Assembly (NCBI GenBank): GCA_037043235.1
Contig: JAWRVZ010000235.1
Location: forward strand, 784,729-848,728
DNA from: Rhodeus uyekii
Lineage: Eukaryota > Chordata > Actinopteri > Cypriniformes > Acheilognathidae
DNA: 64,000 bases
Reading direction: 5' to 3'
The first letter of the stretch is position 1, and every line of letters starts with the position of its first letter. The position numbers and the translations under genes are program-made. Positions 52,108 through 64,000 of the stretch are shown in pieces. A model generated the notes under the pieces. The model was not told the DNA's origin. It did no database searches and saw only the letters and a list, made by a program, of their open reading frames with translations.

Positions 52108-55100
52108 TTAATTATTAGGCAAGTCACAGCACAAGCAATTGGGATTGAAGATGGTCCCTTCAGGGCATCTCCATATAAAGGTCATGCCATTAAAACACTC
52201 AATGAAGGTCTTCATGTCAGCTGGGTTAGCATATATACCCTCATATGGTTTGCTTGCACAGAACTTTTCAGCTGAGGGCGCTGTGGGTACAATACGAGTT
52301 GTAGACGCAGCAGTGGATGCTGCCGTTGTGGTACCAAGGGGCGTTGTGGGTACAATACGAGATGTAGTAGAGACAGCTTTTCTTGTGGTACCGCGGGACA
52401 TTGTGGGTACAATACGAGGTGTAGTAGTGGATGCTGCCGTTGTGGTACCAAGGGGCGCTGTGGGTACAATACGAGGTGTAGTAGAGACAGCTTTTCTTGT
52501 GGTACCGCGGGACATTGTGGGTACAATACGAGGTGTAGTAGTGGATGCTGCCGTTGTGGTACCAAGGGGCGCTGTGGGTACAATACGAGGTGTAGTAGAC
52601 GCAGTAGTGGATGCTGCTGCCGTCGCGGTACCAAGGGGCGCTGTGGGTACAATACGAGGTGTAGTAGAGGCAGATTTTCTTGTTGTGCCGCGGGACGTTG
52701 TGGGTACAATACGAGGTGTAGTAGAGGCAGATTTTCTTGTGGTGCCACGGGACATTGTGGGTAAAATACGAGGTGTAGTAGATGCAGCAGTGGATGCTGT
52801 TGTGGTACCGCGGGGCACAGGTGCTGCATTTTGATGGAGAGACGGAAGCTCTGAAGGAAATTGGACATTTTATTTCTCTCTATCAGTTTCCTATAAAACG
52901 TCATCCTTTTGACTGTCATAATCATGGATTAGTTTTAACTTTGTGATAATTATGATTTACCAACGCATGCATCATGTTGTGAGAAGCTTCTATAAATATG
53001 AGATGTACCGTACCAATATTAAGAAGTGTACGGAGCAGAGCAATAAGAGGGTATTTGCCCTGCTCACAGAACTGTCCTGCAAAGTCATCGAGATCCAAAG
53101 ACGAGACAAAAGCTCCTCCAAACTTGTTCTCCATCAGGTAGTTCACCTATAACAGATCAAATTGAGAGCATGAGAACAGAATTCATTTGCATGCATTTTC
53201 CAAATTTCACAACATTCACCTTAGTCGTATAGCTTTCCTTGTTGTCAAAGCCAACCCAGGTCTTTTCCTTGGTTGCATAAGGAACTTTCTGATCAACAAT
53301 CCATTGCACAGTAGTTCCTTGAAGGATAGTACAGATCTGATGGGAGAGGATCAGTCCATTACTCTACTAATTTATTTTTCACAATTAAATAGTGTTACAA
53401 TGCAAGTGCATGAGTTTAAGTTTGAAGGCAAGACCTCATAATAAGACAAGAATCCGCTGTCTTTGGTGAAAGGTCCAGCAGAGCCTGGTCCACTAGCTGG
53501 AGCTCCAACTCCACTGGCTGCAGACGCCAGGGTAAACGTTCTTCCATATGTTGCAAACCCCATCCTCAGCTTCTCCACAGGAGCGCCCTGATCTCTCCAG
53601 TATTTCATTGCAAAATCCTGCATTGTCATGATGAATTAGTAATTTTTTGTTGCAGGTTTCAAGCTGCTTGTTATCCGCAATGAGTCATTCATAACACTAT
53701 ATTTCAGAAGTTTTAGAGTAGGATACAAAGCCTTTTTACAGTATTGTAGTAGATTCCGTCTCCTTTGTCCGCAGAGCCACGATAAAGAGGACTGATGTGT
53801 CCCGTGAAAGGCTCCCATGAGCCATGGAATTCATAGGTCAGGACATCAATGACATCCAAATACCTGCAGATATTACAAGAGGGAAATAGAGCTCATGGTA
53901 GTCACCCATTTATACATTAAATATTGCTATAATAATCATTTGATTGGCACTTTATAGACGCTGTCCAAAGCATTATTCATGATTCAAAGGGAACAAAAAT
54001 GCTTCTTGAGACATACTTGGCAATTTCCGCAACTTCATAACCAGCATCAATTTCTCTTTTCCCAGGAGCCACTGCAGCGCTGAACAAGAGTCTGGGCCGT
54101 CCAGTGGCCACACTCTCTGCTTTGTAAGCTTGCAAGAGTTCCTGTGGTAGGCACATATTTGCAGTGGATTAAGGACCATTTTTAAACACTCATTTAAGTT
54201 ATAATCTGCATTGAAAATATAACAAACCTTAAAAAGAAAAATGTATATATATATATATATATGGTAAATTCTTTTTTAAACAACCGATGCTTTAGATCAA
54301 CTCATTTACAGTTAAATGAGTAGGTTTGTGTTTTATTTCACAGAGCATTAACTAGCATCTCAACAATAGATTTTTAAAATCAAATGTTGTAGTAAACATT
54401 AACAAAGATAAATGCAGTATAATAAAACCTTATTATAAAGAGTTAACCATTTTTAAATAGAATTTAAAGATCAAATTCCATTACAGGCAAGTTGGACACA
54501 GCATAACAGCAATTACAAAAAAAAAAAAGAAAAAAATAGAAGAGAGTTGTTACTGGTTATTCTCAATCTTTGGTAGGCTATACCAAAGCAAGATATCTGG
54601 GTTTAAGTAGTAGTCACTGTCTGGGAGCACAGGTTGAGCTTGATTTCTGTTAAACAAGATGGACAGGCTTCTTTTGTGTTCATTTCCTATAATCTTCCCA
54701 CCATTTACGACAATTTGGTTCAGTGCATTTTATTTCAAATTAAAGTTACCAAACCAGTAACTTCAGGGAAAGGACAGCATTGACCATGTAAGACTTTTAC
54801 GCGTTTAAGTCTTCCGTGTTATTTATATCAAAATGCAATTTTCAATCATCTTCCCCAGATATTTAGAACTTAAACACTATATTTAGACACCCTGCACCTG
54901 CTCGCCCTCAATGAGCGCAAGCTGGGAAGAATGAGCTTGTGTTGTGATGGCAATCTTTTTTTTTTCTCAGATACTTTAATCTGCAAAGAGGAGTCGCACC
55001 ATTTTACAAAGACCTCAACACTTGGGCTGTGGTACGTTTCATAGTTTCCAGAAGTCTCACAGTGACCGTTTTGTCTGCAAATTAGGAAACGTAACTTCTT

Positions 55101-56703
55101 GAATTAATTTGTAAATAAAATATGCTATGAAGGAGAAGAGACAAAGCCTTGAAGAGAACCTGTAGATGTTATCAGGGCAGCTAAATTACTACCATTTACC
55201 GTCAGGCGGAGTTCTTTCAGTTAAAAATCTAAAACCCAACTAACTAAATTGCAATTGATGCCAAAATTGGTAATCAACTTATCAGCTAAAATATGGGGTT
55301 GTAGAAATAAAAGCAGATGAAAATCTCTAAATAAAAACTTAATGTGTCTGGCTCTTCCTAGTGCGTCAGTACCATATTTAATGTTGCATCTTCTGTCTAC
55401 TTCCTCCTGTGACCTCCCAGGGCTCATCCCTACACAACCTGACACTCACTTTGTCCAATAAGAAAACTGGAGTTCTTAGTTTCAGACAACACTTCCTCTT
55501 ATTTATTCCTCAAAATCCCTCATCATAAGAGATTCAATTGGCCCGAAAGTTATTACAGCACGTGTAGTCTTCAGCACCGGATTCGTGATCTCTATTGATT
55601 TTTACTCCAATTCTCAACTTGCTGTTGTTAGGAGCATAGATTGATTTTAAAAACCATTGTGTGTGAGAGAATATCAGAAATAATGAAGTACCTTACACAG
55701 CAGAGTGAATCTCTGCTTGTCTTCTGGGGGACTTCCACGGTCACCGGGATACCTCCAGTCCAGATCCAGGCCATCAAAGCCACGGGCCCTCAGAAATTTG
55801 ATGGAGGACTGAATAAACATCTGCCTGTTTTCTGACGTGGACACCATGCTACTAAACCTGTAATCATGGCAGGAAATCCCATGAACATAAAAAAACAGTT
55901 TTGTTCAACACGCATCCTTTAATATTGAGTGTTTGAGCAGGACTCTTACCGAAGTGAGCCAAAGATCCATCCTCCAACAGCCAAGAAGGTTTTCAAGTTG
56001 GGGTTTCTGTCAAGTCAAACATTTGTATCAATATTCACAGTGAAATAAAAGAGCACCATTCCAAACGTTCTATTCTATTAACAGATACATTGACAAACAA
56101 AACATCTGATGTTAGCACATACATTTTCTTTAGTCCATTGAAAGGTGTGTAGAGTTTTTCATCATTCCATTCAGCAGTTGTCAGTTCATTTCTCGCATTA
56201 ATAACGGAATAGGCATAAATTAAATTAGTGCATAGATGCGGATCTATATTTGATGGCAGGTACTTGCCACCAGCAGGTCTGTACTGAGACCAGTTTGTGA
56301 AGTAGCATGCCAGTTGGGAAGCCAATCCTGGAAGAAAAACAACAACAGTATATACACCATATATTTAATTACACAAGTATTATTATTGCGGTTAAAAATA
56401 TAACAACAGCACTAACATAAGTTATTACTACTTCCACAACCCTACATAGGACAAGGTGTTCGAATAACGGATACTTTCATAGTGTCACTGTTATTATATA
56501 AACATTGTTGTCAAAGAAAAATAAATAAATATATATAAATATAAAACCTACCAAAGTAGCACAATGCCAGACAAAAGCCTGAAAGAAGATACAAATAAAA
56601 TGTTACCACATAAAACAGTCCAGCACTTTACTAAAACAAAATAAAAAAAAGCATTCTATAAGAACAACAAACACTTACCAGCTAGAAAGAAGAATTTGGC
56701 CAT
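52108..56703 (-). CDS. Secreted chitinase-like protein, GH18 + chitin-binding domain, active-site mutated (copy 2)
   Basis: Paralogue of the gene at 34374-38927 with the same 11 exons: 56679-56703, 56552-56578, 56123-56327, 55950-56006, 55692-55857, 54017-54141, 53740-53863, 53435-53617, 53220-53336, 53014-53146, 52108-52850. They join in frame to 634 residues, 19 more than copy 1, exactly one linker repeat. It has the same Arg at the catalytic Glu position (codon at 55752-55754, motif DLDWRYPGD), the same LTYE and the same Ser for Trp. Differences include FFF for VFF in the signal peptide and WVGFDN for WVCFDN in exon 9; Gly is the usual family residue there. Both genes are undamaged, so loss of catalysis has not led to visible gene decay. 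Confidence 0.93.
52290..52810 (-). repeat. 57-bp coding VNTR in the chitinase linker (copy 2)
   Basis: Same 19-residue units as copy 1 in another order: the [19 protein letters not shown] plus [19 protein letters not shown] pair is duplicated, and fewer RKSA-type units are present. All changes keep the frame. Confidence 0.9.
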
Positions 56704-57787
56704 CACAAAGTGAAGGTTTGATCAGTCTGCTATTGCTGAAGCACAGAAACGATCATTTATATTGCTTGTTTATATTCCTTTGGTTGTCGCGTTCACCCTC
56801 TAGTATCCCTTTGTTCTCTCCCCGTTTCATCTGTATCACCTGTGTCTTCACTAATTACCTTATTAGTCTCTTCAGCTGTTCCCTTTCCACAATCATCCTC
56901 TGTGTCTTTAAGCCCCGTTTTAGTCTGTGTCCGTTGTCGTCAATACTGTGTTGTGTTCATCTTTGTATTCTGGATTTGTTAATAAATATAATATGTTGAT
57001 AATGAAACAGAATTCCAAGAACAAATGTTGGGATTCGGATACCCTAGCAACTGCCTAGAAACCACCCAGAACACCTTAGCAACCTGTTATTTTCTGGTTT
57101 CGTAACGTATTTCATAGTTAATGTTAAATTGTGCTACCAACATACAAAAATAAAGTGTTCTGATGCGACGTTCTCAGCCAACTTCTAAAGTTTGTCTCTT
57201 GAGAAAGCCAACTTAGTGATATTGTATCTAAACTTATTATTATTAAGTTATCTTGAGAAACCCAACTAAGTAATATTCTAAATAAACGTATTAAGTTGGC
57301 TTGAGAAAGCCAACTTAGTGATATACTAAATAAACGTATTATTATTATTCTTACCTAAAATTCTGAACGCATCTCCTCCTAGAGCTTTAAAGCTACAACC
57401 ACTAGCTATTTCAGACCACTCACTGAATCACGTTCAACTGAATCATAAGTAATCTCCAAATAAATCTTGTTAGCGAAATGTTTTAAAGTTTAAACTCTCA
57501 AAACTTTTCAAGCTTGAAGCTTTTACAACTAATTTAAACTTTCAGGCTAGGCTTTCTCAAGCCAACTGGGGCATATTCTTCGTACCTCGCTAACTCGCTT
57601 AGCTGGATTAGATTGTTGACGATTTCGCATGATCTTGGATTGTTCGGTTCTTCGACGCTCATCCGGGACTTGTTGTCATAGTAACAGGTCCGCTGAAGTG
57701 AACCTGCTCGGAGCAGGCTTACTTCAAGTTAGCAGGATTAGTTCACGGCTTTATAAGCGGAGGTGAAATGGGAAGTTTGTCGCAGCC

Positions 57788-59092
57788 ATGTCCTGTCCGT
57801 TTTTACGAGCGCAACCGGTTGCTGAAGGTGCAAGAATAATTCGAAGAGCTTTTAGGATTAGACCTAATCGCGTTTTGCGAGATCGACAGGATCCTTTAGC
57901 GCATCACGACAACATACTTATTGAGAGATATCGTTTTTCTCGTGAGGGTGTCATATACATCATTAATTTGTTGGACACACACGTGAAATGTTCGACGCGT
58001 CGGAGTCGGGCTTTAACAACGGCACAAACTGTTTGTATTTCTTTGAGATTCTTTGCGTGTGGCACTTTCCTTTACACTATTGGGGATGCGGAAAACTTAG
58101 TAAAAAGTGCTGTCTGTCGTGCCATTCGCAAAGTTTATCTGGCACTCAAGCAGTTTTTAGGGGGGTTTGTGGTATTTCCAAGCCACTTAAGACTACAGGT
58201 TGTGAAGCAGACATTTTTTGCCATTGCAGGTACATTATAATTGTAAATGAAGATCATGCAACCATGATCAAGCAAAAAAGTAGGACTATAGGACTGACAG
58301 TATTTCTTCATCAGGCTTCCCTAACGTGATTGGTGCCATAGACTGCACACATGTCCCCATCAAGGCCCCCCCAGGCCCAAATGAAGGGGATTTTGTGAAC
58401 CGAAAGGGATTTCACAGTATAAATGTGCAGGTAAATTACTGTAATATTATTTTTATTCCGCACTACTAATATAATGAAATGGTAACAAAAGTCATTGTAA
58501 TCAAAAAGTATGCAGTTGACTGATTAAAAATATCTTAGATGGTGTGTGACTCCATGTTCCACATCACAAATGTGGAAGCAAAATGGCCTGGCTCTGTGCA
58601 TGACTCTAGGATTTTCAGAGAGTCACATTTATGCACATTATTTGAACGTGGTAAGGATCAATTTAATATCAAGCTTCACAGGATTACATACATTCATTCT
58701 AACAAAACTGCATTTTTCCAGGTGCTTATGATGGGATCCTGCTTGGTGACAGGGGTTATGCCTGCAGGCAATATTTCATGACACCGTTCCCTGACCCAAA
58801 CCCTGGACCACAAACCCATTACAATGCAGCTCTAGCCAGGACAAGGGCACGCATTGAAATGACCTTTGGGCAACTAAAGGAAAGATTTCAATGTCTGAAG
58901 GGTCTGAGGGTTGCACCTGACAGGGCATGTGACATTATTGTTGCATGTGCAGTACTCCACAACATTGCCACCATCAGAAAGGAGAGGACGCCTGTGGTGG
59001 AAATGCAGCCTGATGATGACCTCCAACCAGTGCACTTGGACCAGCCTAGTGGCAGAGCTGCACGGGACAGAATTGTCCAGCATCATTTTTGA
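57788..59092 (+). CDS. Harbinger (HARBI1-like) DDE transposase
   Basis: Cuts and rejoins the element ends in the nucleus. Four exons with GT-AG borders: 57788-58229, 58315-58430, 58539-58650 and 58722-59092, joining to 346 residues, close to the ~350 usual for HARBI1-type proteins. The N-terminal region ([52 protein letters not shown]) is the helical part that contacts the Myb partner or DNA. The catalytic residues lie in [13 protein letters not shown] (first Asp), GSVHDSRIF (second Asp) and [14 protein letters not shown] (Glu), with LLGDRGYA between. C-terminal CAVLHNIA is typical. No stop or frameshift. Needs the neighbouring Myb-like protein for activity in known systems. Confidence 0.92.
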
Positions 59093-59233
59093 AAAGAGGG
59101 AACTTTGCACAGTTTAGTTTACAGCTTTTTAATTTTATTTAGAAAAATCCAGCTGGTCATCTCTTGCCTGTGGAATGAAATAAATTAATCATGCAAGATC
59201 ATCAATGGTACAGTGTGTTATTAGTGTATTTTA

Positions 59234-60447
59234 CTAACTTTGAAGTTCCTTTTGAAGAAACTCAATCTGAAGTGTGATTTTTTGCTTCATAAGTTCCTGT
59301 AATTCAATTTCATTAGTTAACTTTTTTTTCTTTAACTCCATGTATTCCGATTTTTGAATGAGAGTCCTCTTGTAGAGGGAACGGATATCACCCTGTAGAA
59401 AGAGAAATGTGCAGAAACAAATAAAAAAAGCCATAAAAATAATAGAAAAGGACATTACAAGATTGCCCACCTCTGTATCACGAGTCTCTGCAGGCCTCTC
59501 TTCCTGCAAATCACATGTTTTGCATTTATGATTACAAAATTAGTTGATAAATTCAGGTCAAATCACTTCTGCACTTACAGGTACTTCCTCCAAACCACAG
59601 TTATCGGAGAGAGTTTCTTCACTGTCCTGTGCAATGGAAACAAATTATCTTACCCAAGTGATGCAGTGTTGTCCATTTATGTAAAGAAATAAATTGACTT
59701 ACTATGCATGCCTCAGTCACCACTTGCATGGGAACAGGTAAAAGTGCTGGGGTGTTATGTGAAACTGCATTCAAGAAAGACAATGTCAATAAACTATACA
59801 GTAAATCATGATAAATGAATCATTGTAAAAATTAGATAAGGAAAAAAAATTTAATTTACATTATAATTGTATCTTTTTATAAACTCACCAGTGATGAAGG
59901 TGCTGCTGCTACTGGACCCCGGCTGTGGTTCTAAGGAAGAGCTGCCCCCAGGGATGCCCTCAGCAATTGGTCGGTTTGCATTTAACCCCAGGGCCAGCTC
60001 TTCTGCCCGGGTGTGATGTGGGGGAGCAGGACCACCACCTGTTTTTTTTTTTTCAGCCTTCTTCTTGGTTGCTGTTAGAAATAGCCAAACAAATTAAATC
60101 CAGTCTTTTTAAGAGACAACAGCAGAACCAGTGGTAAATTACCATTTTGTAGAATATTTTTGTACTTCACTTTTACTTGTTCCCAACTTCTACTGGGTCC
60201 TGTGGTGGCTCTAATATAAAAGAGGATTGTGAAATTAAATTATTATAAGAGAATATAATTACACACACGATCACTAGGCTACTCACGAATTTAATTTGTC
60301 GGCAACTTTTTGCCAGCCCTCTCTCCTGGCTTTTGCAGCCTTTGATGTGTTGCCTTGTGTTTTAATTAAACTGTGAAATTCAGCGACGCCCTCGAGCAAG
60401 AGCTCTTGCTCCGCAGCCGAGAAATACTGCGCGCGTTCTTTTGCCAT
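59234..60447 (-). CDS. Harbinger Myb/SANT-like accessory protein
   Basis: Partner protein that in Harbinger systems brings the transposase to the nucleus and to the transposon ends. Seven exons on the minus strand: 60287-60447, 60143-60210, 59889-60071, 59703-59764, 59579-59626, 59471-59503 and 59234-59392. They join in frame to 237 residues. The N-terminus (MAKERAQYFSAAEQELLLEG, EGWQKVADKLNS, GPSRSWEQVKVKYKNILQN) is a trihelical Myb/SANT-like domain. A Pro/Ser-rich linker follows (TGGGPAPPHH, PIAEGIPGGSSSLEPQPGS), then an acidic stretch. The charged C-terminus LKKKKLTNEIELQELMKQKI is a probable coiled coil. It is convergent with the transposase gene, the two stop codons lying about 140 bases apart. 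Confidence 0.88.
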
Positions 60448-62820
60448 TCTCGCTGACCAATCAAAATTTTGCAGATCAATGTTTCTACTATCGATACATA
60501 TCCCCTTTTAAGCCAGCACATGAACGCGCAATGATCTCAGATAACTCAATCCAGCTATACTAATCATCAACAGCAGGTGCGTTCGAAGAACCGAATCAGC
60601 CAGATCATAGTTAGCACGATTTACTCATCTCGGATGTGTCATCTGATCTTGGATGTAGTTAGCGAGGTACGAAGAATATGCCCCTGAAGTTTGTTTATGT
60701 ACAATATCACTAAGTTGGCTTTCTCAAGCCAACTTAACTAGATGGGAGAAGTTTATGAAATAAACTTCAGTTGGCTGAGAAGCAGCCAAATTACTGATAA
60801 TCTAAAAAACGACACTACAATTTCTTTTTTACAATAAAAAAAGACTACAATTTCTATACGCATCTCGTCCTACAGCTTTAGTGCTACAGACCATATCGCG
60901 TTGCTATATCTTTTCTAAGGGATCGGGGGTACGATGTTCGCCCCAGGAGCGAAAAAGCAGCCGAAAAAACGCTTTGACTTAACATTGCGACGAACTTTGA
61001 CGATTAAGTACTCGGAGCAAGGAATTTGTAAAAAGATGAAACTCGCCACATTTGAAGAGGGTGACAGCCTCTGTAAGAACATACCACACAATGGGGTGAA
61101 AGTTGCACCCCTGGGGTGCTAGAGCTGCCCAAACTTGCCCCATAGAGATACTATGGGGAAGGCCGTCCCATGAAACACCATCTACTATGGCAAATTGCAT
61201 AGGGATTTTGAATTGAACATAGCTCTGCAGCACAGCGTCACAGAGACAAGGGGGAGGGCTCATTTTATTCAGACCAATGAGTGTCTCAGGATCACAGTGA
61301 AGCTATTAAGCCACGCCCTAGCAAACATTTAGAGCACCTTAGCAACCCATCCCATAGACTTCCATTCAAATTGATCGACTTCTATCTCTGGATAGAAAAG
61401 TCATAGAAATTTGAGGGTGGGCTCGTTTAACTCGGGGCAGCAAACTGCCAATCACCAACGTCTTCAACACTTCCTAGCCACGCCCTGGCAACCATTATCG
61501 AGCACCTTAGTAACCAAATGCAAAGTGAGATATCTTCATTCTGAATGTCTGGTTGGTTTATATCATTCATACTGACAAGCAGCCTTTGGAGTAACATCAC
61601 TGGTAAATACCAAGCCACTCCTTAGCAACCAAACAGATTACCCTAGACACTGTTTAGCCAGGCCTTTATCTCTCCATCAGAATGTCGTAGAGACATTAGG
61701 ATTGACTCTGTTTGACAAGCAGCCTTTGGACTAACATCGCCAGCAGATGCCAAGCCTCTCCATAGCAATCAAACAAAGTACCCTAGCAACCGTTTACCCA
61801 GACCTATATCTCTGCTTCTGAGCGTCGTAGAGACATGGGGGTTGGCTCTATTGACTCATGCTAGCAATCGGGACTTTCAACATGCTACACATGCTAGCAG
61901 TGAATAGCTACATGCTAATAGTGATTAGCTAAGTGTTAGATTTTGCTAACAATGCCATAGAAACTACCCAGAAGACCTCACAACTACCTAGTAACATCCT
62001 AGCAACCACCTTGGATACCCTAGCAACCACCCCGGTTACCCCAGCAACCACATAGCAACACCCTAGCAACCACTCTGGTTACCCTAGCAACCACCTAGCA
62101 ACAGCCTAGCAACCACCCAGGATACCCTAGCAACCACCTAGCAACACCCTAGCAACCACTCTGGTTACAATAGCAACCACCTAGCAACACCATAGCAACC
62201 ACCCAGGATACCCTAGCAACTGCTTAGCAACACCCTAGCAACCACCCAGAACACCTTAGCAACCTGTTAATTTCTGGTTTCGTAACGTACTTCAGCTACC
62301 AACATACGAAAATAAAGTTTTCTGGTGCGCTGTTCTCAGCCAACTTCTAAAGTTTGTCTCGACGAACTTTATCCTCTCTAGTTTTAGATTTATATTTAAT
62401 ATTCAGATATCCTTTGATAATTCAGACCACTCACTGTTCAACTGAATCATCTTTAAACCCCACTCTGCTTCAACTGAGTCTATGGTCTTACCGAGACACC
62501 AGTACTGATACAAATATGTCTGAACCAGTTAAACTACCAGTACTTCTCCACTTTTGGGGGTGACACTTTTGTTACATTGACTCTAATAAGGCATTTAAGC
62601 TTCATTCACGGTGTATCTATTACTGACAAAACCTAACAACTAACCTAGCAAACTTGATCATTCATGTTAAATCTTATAAAGTTTAAACTCTCAAAACTTT
62701 TCAAGCTTGAAGCATTCACAACTAATTTAAACTTTCAGGCTAGGCTTTCTCAAGCCAACTGAAGTTTGTTTTTTAAACTTCCCCTATCTAGTTATTGTTA
62801 TTCTTCTTCTAACCTAAAAT

Positions 62821-63628
62821 TCTCAAAGCATCTCCTCCTAGAGCTTTAAAGCTACAACCACTAAGCTCTGCTCAGACTTCAGACCTGACTTGAGTTGCTA
62901 TATCTTTTCAGACTGATCACACTTTTGACTTTGATAAAATTGAAGATTAAAATCATAAAAGTTCCATAGACTTAGGTGTGAAAACTAAATTTTAGATAGT
63001 GTCCACCCCATCTTGTGGTGATATCACTACACTACACCCCTGTCAGTGAGAAAAAAAAATTAAATTTAAAATATAACATGTCAGTAAAAACTTTTAGATC
63101 TGAAACACCAGATCCTGAAAGAAAATTGACCCAGGTAAAAATCTAATCTATTCCGGTCAGTGCTGCCGCCCAATTGGGCTCCTTTTGGTCAAGTCCGACC
63201 AGGAAAAAATGCATTGGGCTGGTTGATGATGCAACTGGCGGGTTTTTATTTTTTGACTATAAATTATATTTCATTAATTTTTACATTAAAACAAACTCTA
63301 CCCCCCTGCGTAAACAACCGAGTACAGCGTAACCTTTTGTATTAGTTATAACAATACACATTTTGGGCTGGTATTTTTTTAAATGGCCGGGTTTTATAGT
63401 TGAGATGGAAATCTTCAGTCCAATCTGGCAACACTGGTTCCGGTCCAGTTTAACCGCAATAAACGAGGGATCACTGTCTATCTCTCTTCGTATTGGCTGT
63501 TAACTATTCATTGCCAAAGTGCACACTGATATCACCTGTACACTCATTATTACCATACGCACACACCTTTTATGCAGCGCTTCACAAACTCAAAGGTCGA
63601 AGGGTGCGTTTCAGCTTCTGAAGGCAGA
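62821..63628 (+). other. Repeat-derived flank and PDI 5' region, unit 3
   Basis: Matches 41861-42671 base for base over the stretches compared. No extra feature. Confidence 0.5.
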
Positions 63629-63794
63629 ATGAAGGTGTGTGTTTCGCTGTGTCTAAGTTTGTGCGTGTATTTACGCGCAGCTCTGGCGGAAAACGATCCC
63701 AAATCAACCCTCGAGGATAAAGACGTTCTAGTGCTGACAAAAGGCAACTTCGAACAAGCTCTTAAACAACACAACCAGCTTTTGGTGCACTTCT
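63629..63794 (+). CDS. First coding exon of a protein disulfide isomerase (copy 3)
   Basis: Same protein as copy 2: signal peptide MKVCVSLCLSLCVYLRAALA, then DKDVLVLTKGNFEQALKQHN and QLLVHF, ending at a GTGAGT donor. The following exon would encode the YAPWCGHC active site. The window ends 206 bases later, so this copy could belong to the complete parental gene or be another orphan. PDIA2/P4HB-type identity is inferred from the VLVLTKGNF and LLVHF pattern. Confidence 0.65.
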
Positions 63795-63860
63795 GTGAGT
63801 ATATCTTCTTACGTGTGTTTTTCATGGCTTTCCTGTCATAAATCCAGTTCCACGAGTTGA

Positions 63861-64000
63861 AAAATGCATTTGGCAGACGCTTTTATCCAAAGCAACTTGC
63901 ATTGCTTTCAAGGAACACATTGATATTCTAATCAGTTCTTACTGTCCCTGGGAATGGAACACATGACCTTGGCGTTGCAAGCGCCACACTCTACTGGTTG
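63861..64000 (-). mobile_element. tRNA-derived SINE (copy 6, cut by window edge)
   Basis: Equivalent of the SINEs at 28990 and 42904, following the PDI exon in each array unit. Confidence 0.75.

Larger units (their letters stand above)
39250..57010. repeat. Array unit 2 of a tandem segmental duplication
   Basis: Everything from the Helitron-like repeat through the chitinase promoter reappears in order. PDI exons are at 28758, 42672 and 63629; chitinase ends at 34374 and 52108; chitinase starts at 38927 and 56703. Sequences flanking the join (ATGTTGGGATTCGGATACCC at 39251 and 57026) are the same, placing the unit boundary there. Unit 2 is longer than unit 1 because of about 4.4 kb of LTR and L2 sequence at 43954-48395. 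Unit 3 begins at about 57.0 kb. Confidence 0.9.
57569..60683 (+). mobile_element. Complete Harbinger/PIF transposon (3115 bp)
   Basis: Perfect 27-bp inverted termini beginning GGGCATATTCTTCGTACCTC, and a 3-bp target duplication CTG (57566-57568, 60684-60686). The unfilled target CTG is preserved in the sister repeat at 39735-39737. It holds two convergent genes, a DDE transposase (+) and a Myb/SANT-like partner (-), both with intact exons. This two-gene layout is the norm for autonomous PIF/Harbinger elements. The target trinucleotide CTG is not the usual TWA preference. Confidence 0.93.
57040..62820 (+). mobile_element. Stacked Helitron-like repeats of unit 3 (X3), split by Harbinger
   Basis: Apart from the 3.1-kb Harbinger insertion and an extra TTGGCTTGAGAAAGCCAACTTAG segment near 57296-57320, it follows X2 almost base for base as far as I can read, including the minisatellite (61990-62250) and both CTAGT ends. 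This shows that X2 and X3 are recent copies of each other. Confidence 0.5.

Overview
The window is from a teleost, most likely a cyprinid. It has intron-split genes with GT-AG splice sites, and a teleost-type repeat load: Tc1/mariner, pogo/Tigger, hAT, Harbinger, L2 LINEs, Tf1/sushi-like LTR elements, tRNA-derived SINEs and Helitron-like repeats. There is no prokaryotic or viral gene organisation. Everything here was read by eye; no alignments or database searches were run.

Layout. 1-1890: a truncated Helitron-like repeat carrying a TAGCAAC minisatellite. 2429-7913 (+): the last seven coding exons of a Jagged-1 Notch ligand gene, whose introns and 3' UTR hold three pogo-like elements. 7914-26567: 3' UTR, then gene-poor DNA with SINEs, L2 fragments, a Tc1 element inside a long inverted-repeat element, a 200-bp hAT MITE, and a hAT element containing one LTR inside another. 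26568-64000: a tandem array whose unit is [Helitron-like repeat] - [PDI first coding exon, +] - [unnamed transposon-like protein split by an L2 LINE] - [chitinase gene, -]. Unit 1 runs from about 26.6 to 39.25 kb, unit 2 from 39.25 to 57.0 kb, and unit 3 starts at 57.0 kb and leaves the window. Unit 2 has about 4.4 kb of LTR and L2 sequence that unit 1 lacks. The repeat in unit 3 has been split by a 3.1-kb Harbinger transposon.

Genes. The two chitinase genes (34374-38927 and 52108-56703) each have 11 exons that join in frame, giving 615 and 634 residues: signal peptide, GH18 domain, Thr/Pro-rich repeat linker and a chitin-binding peritrophin-A domain. Both have Arg in place of the catalytic Glu and Ser in place of a conserved substrate-stacking Trp. 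They look like enzyme-dead secreted chitin-binding proteins. The Harbinger element keeps both of its genes (transposase and Myb-like partner) with no visible break, perfect 27-bp ends and a 3-bp target duplication, and the sister repeat preserves the empty site. The LTR element at 44323 has a primer-binding site complementary to its own predicted transcript start, the self-priming arrangement known from Tf1/sushi elements.
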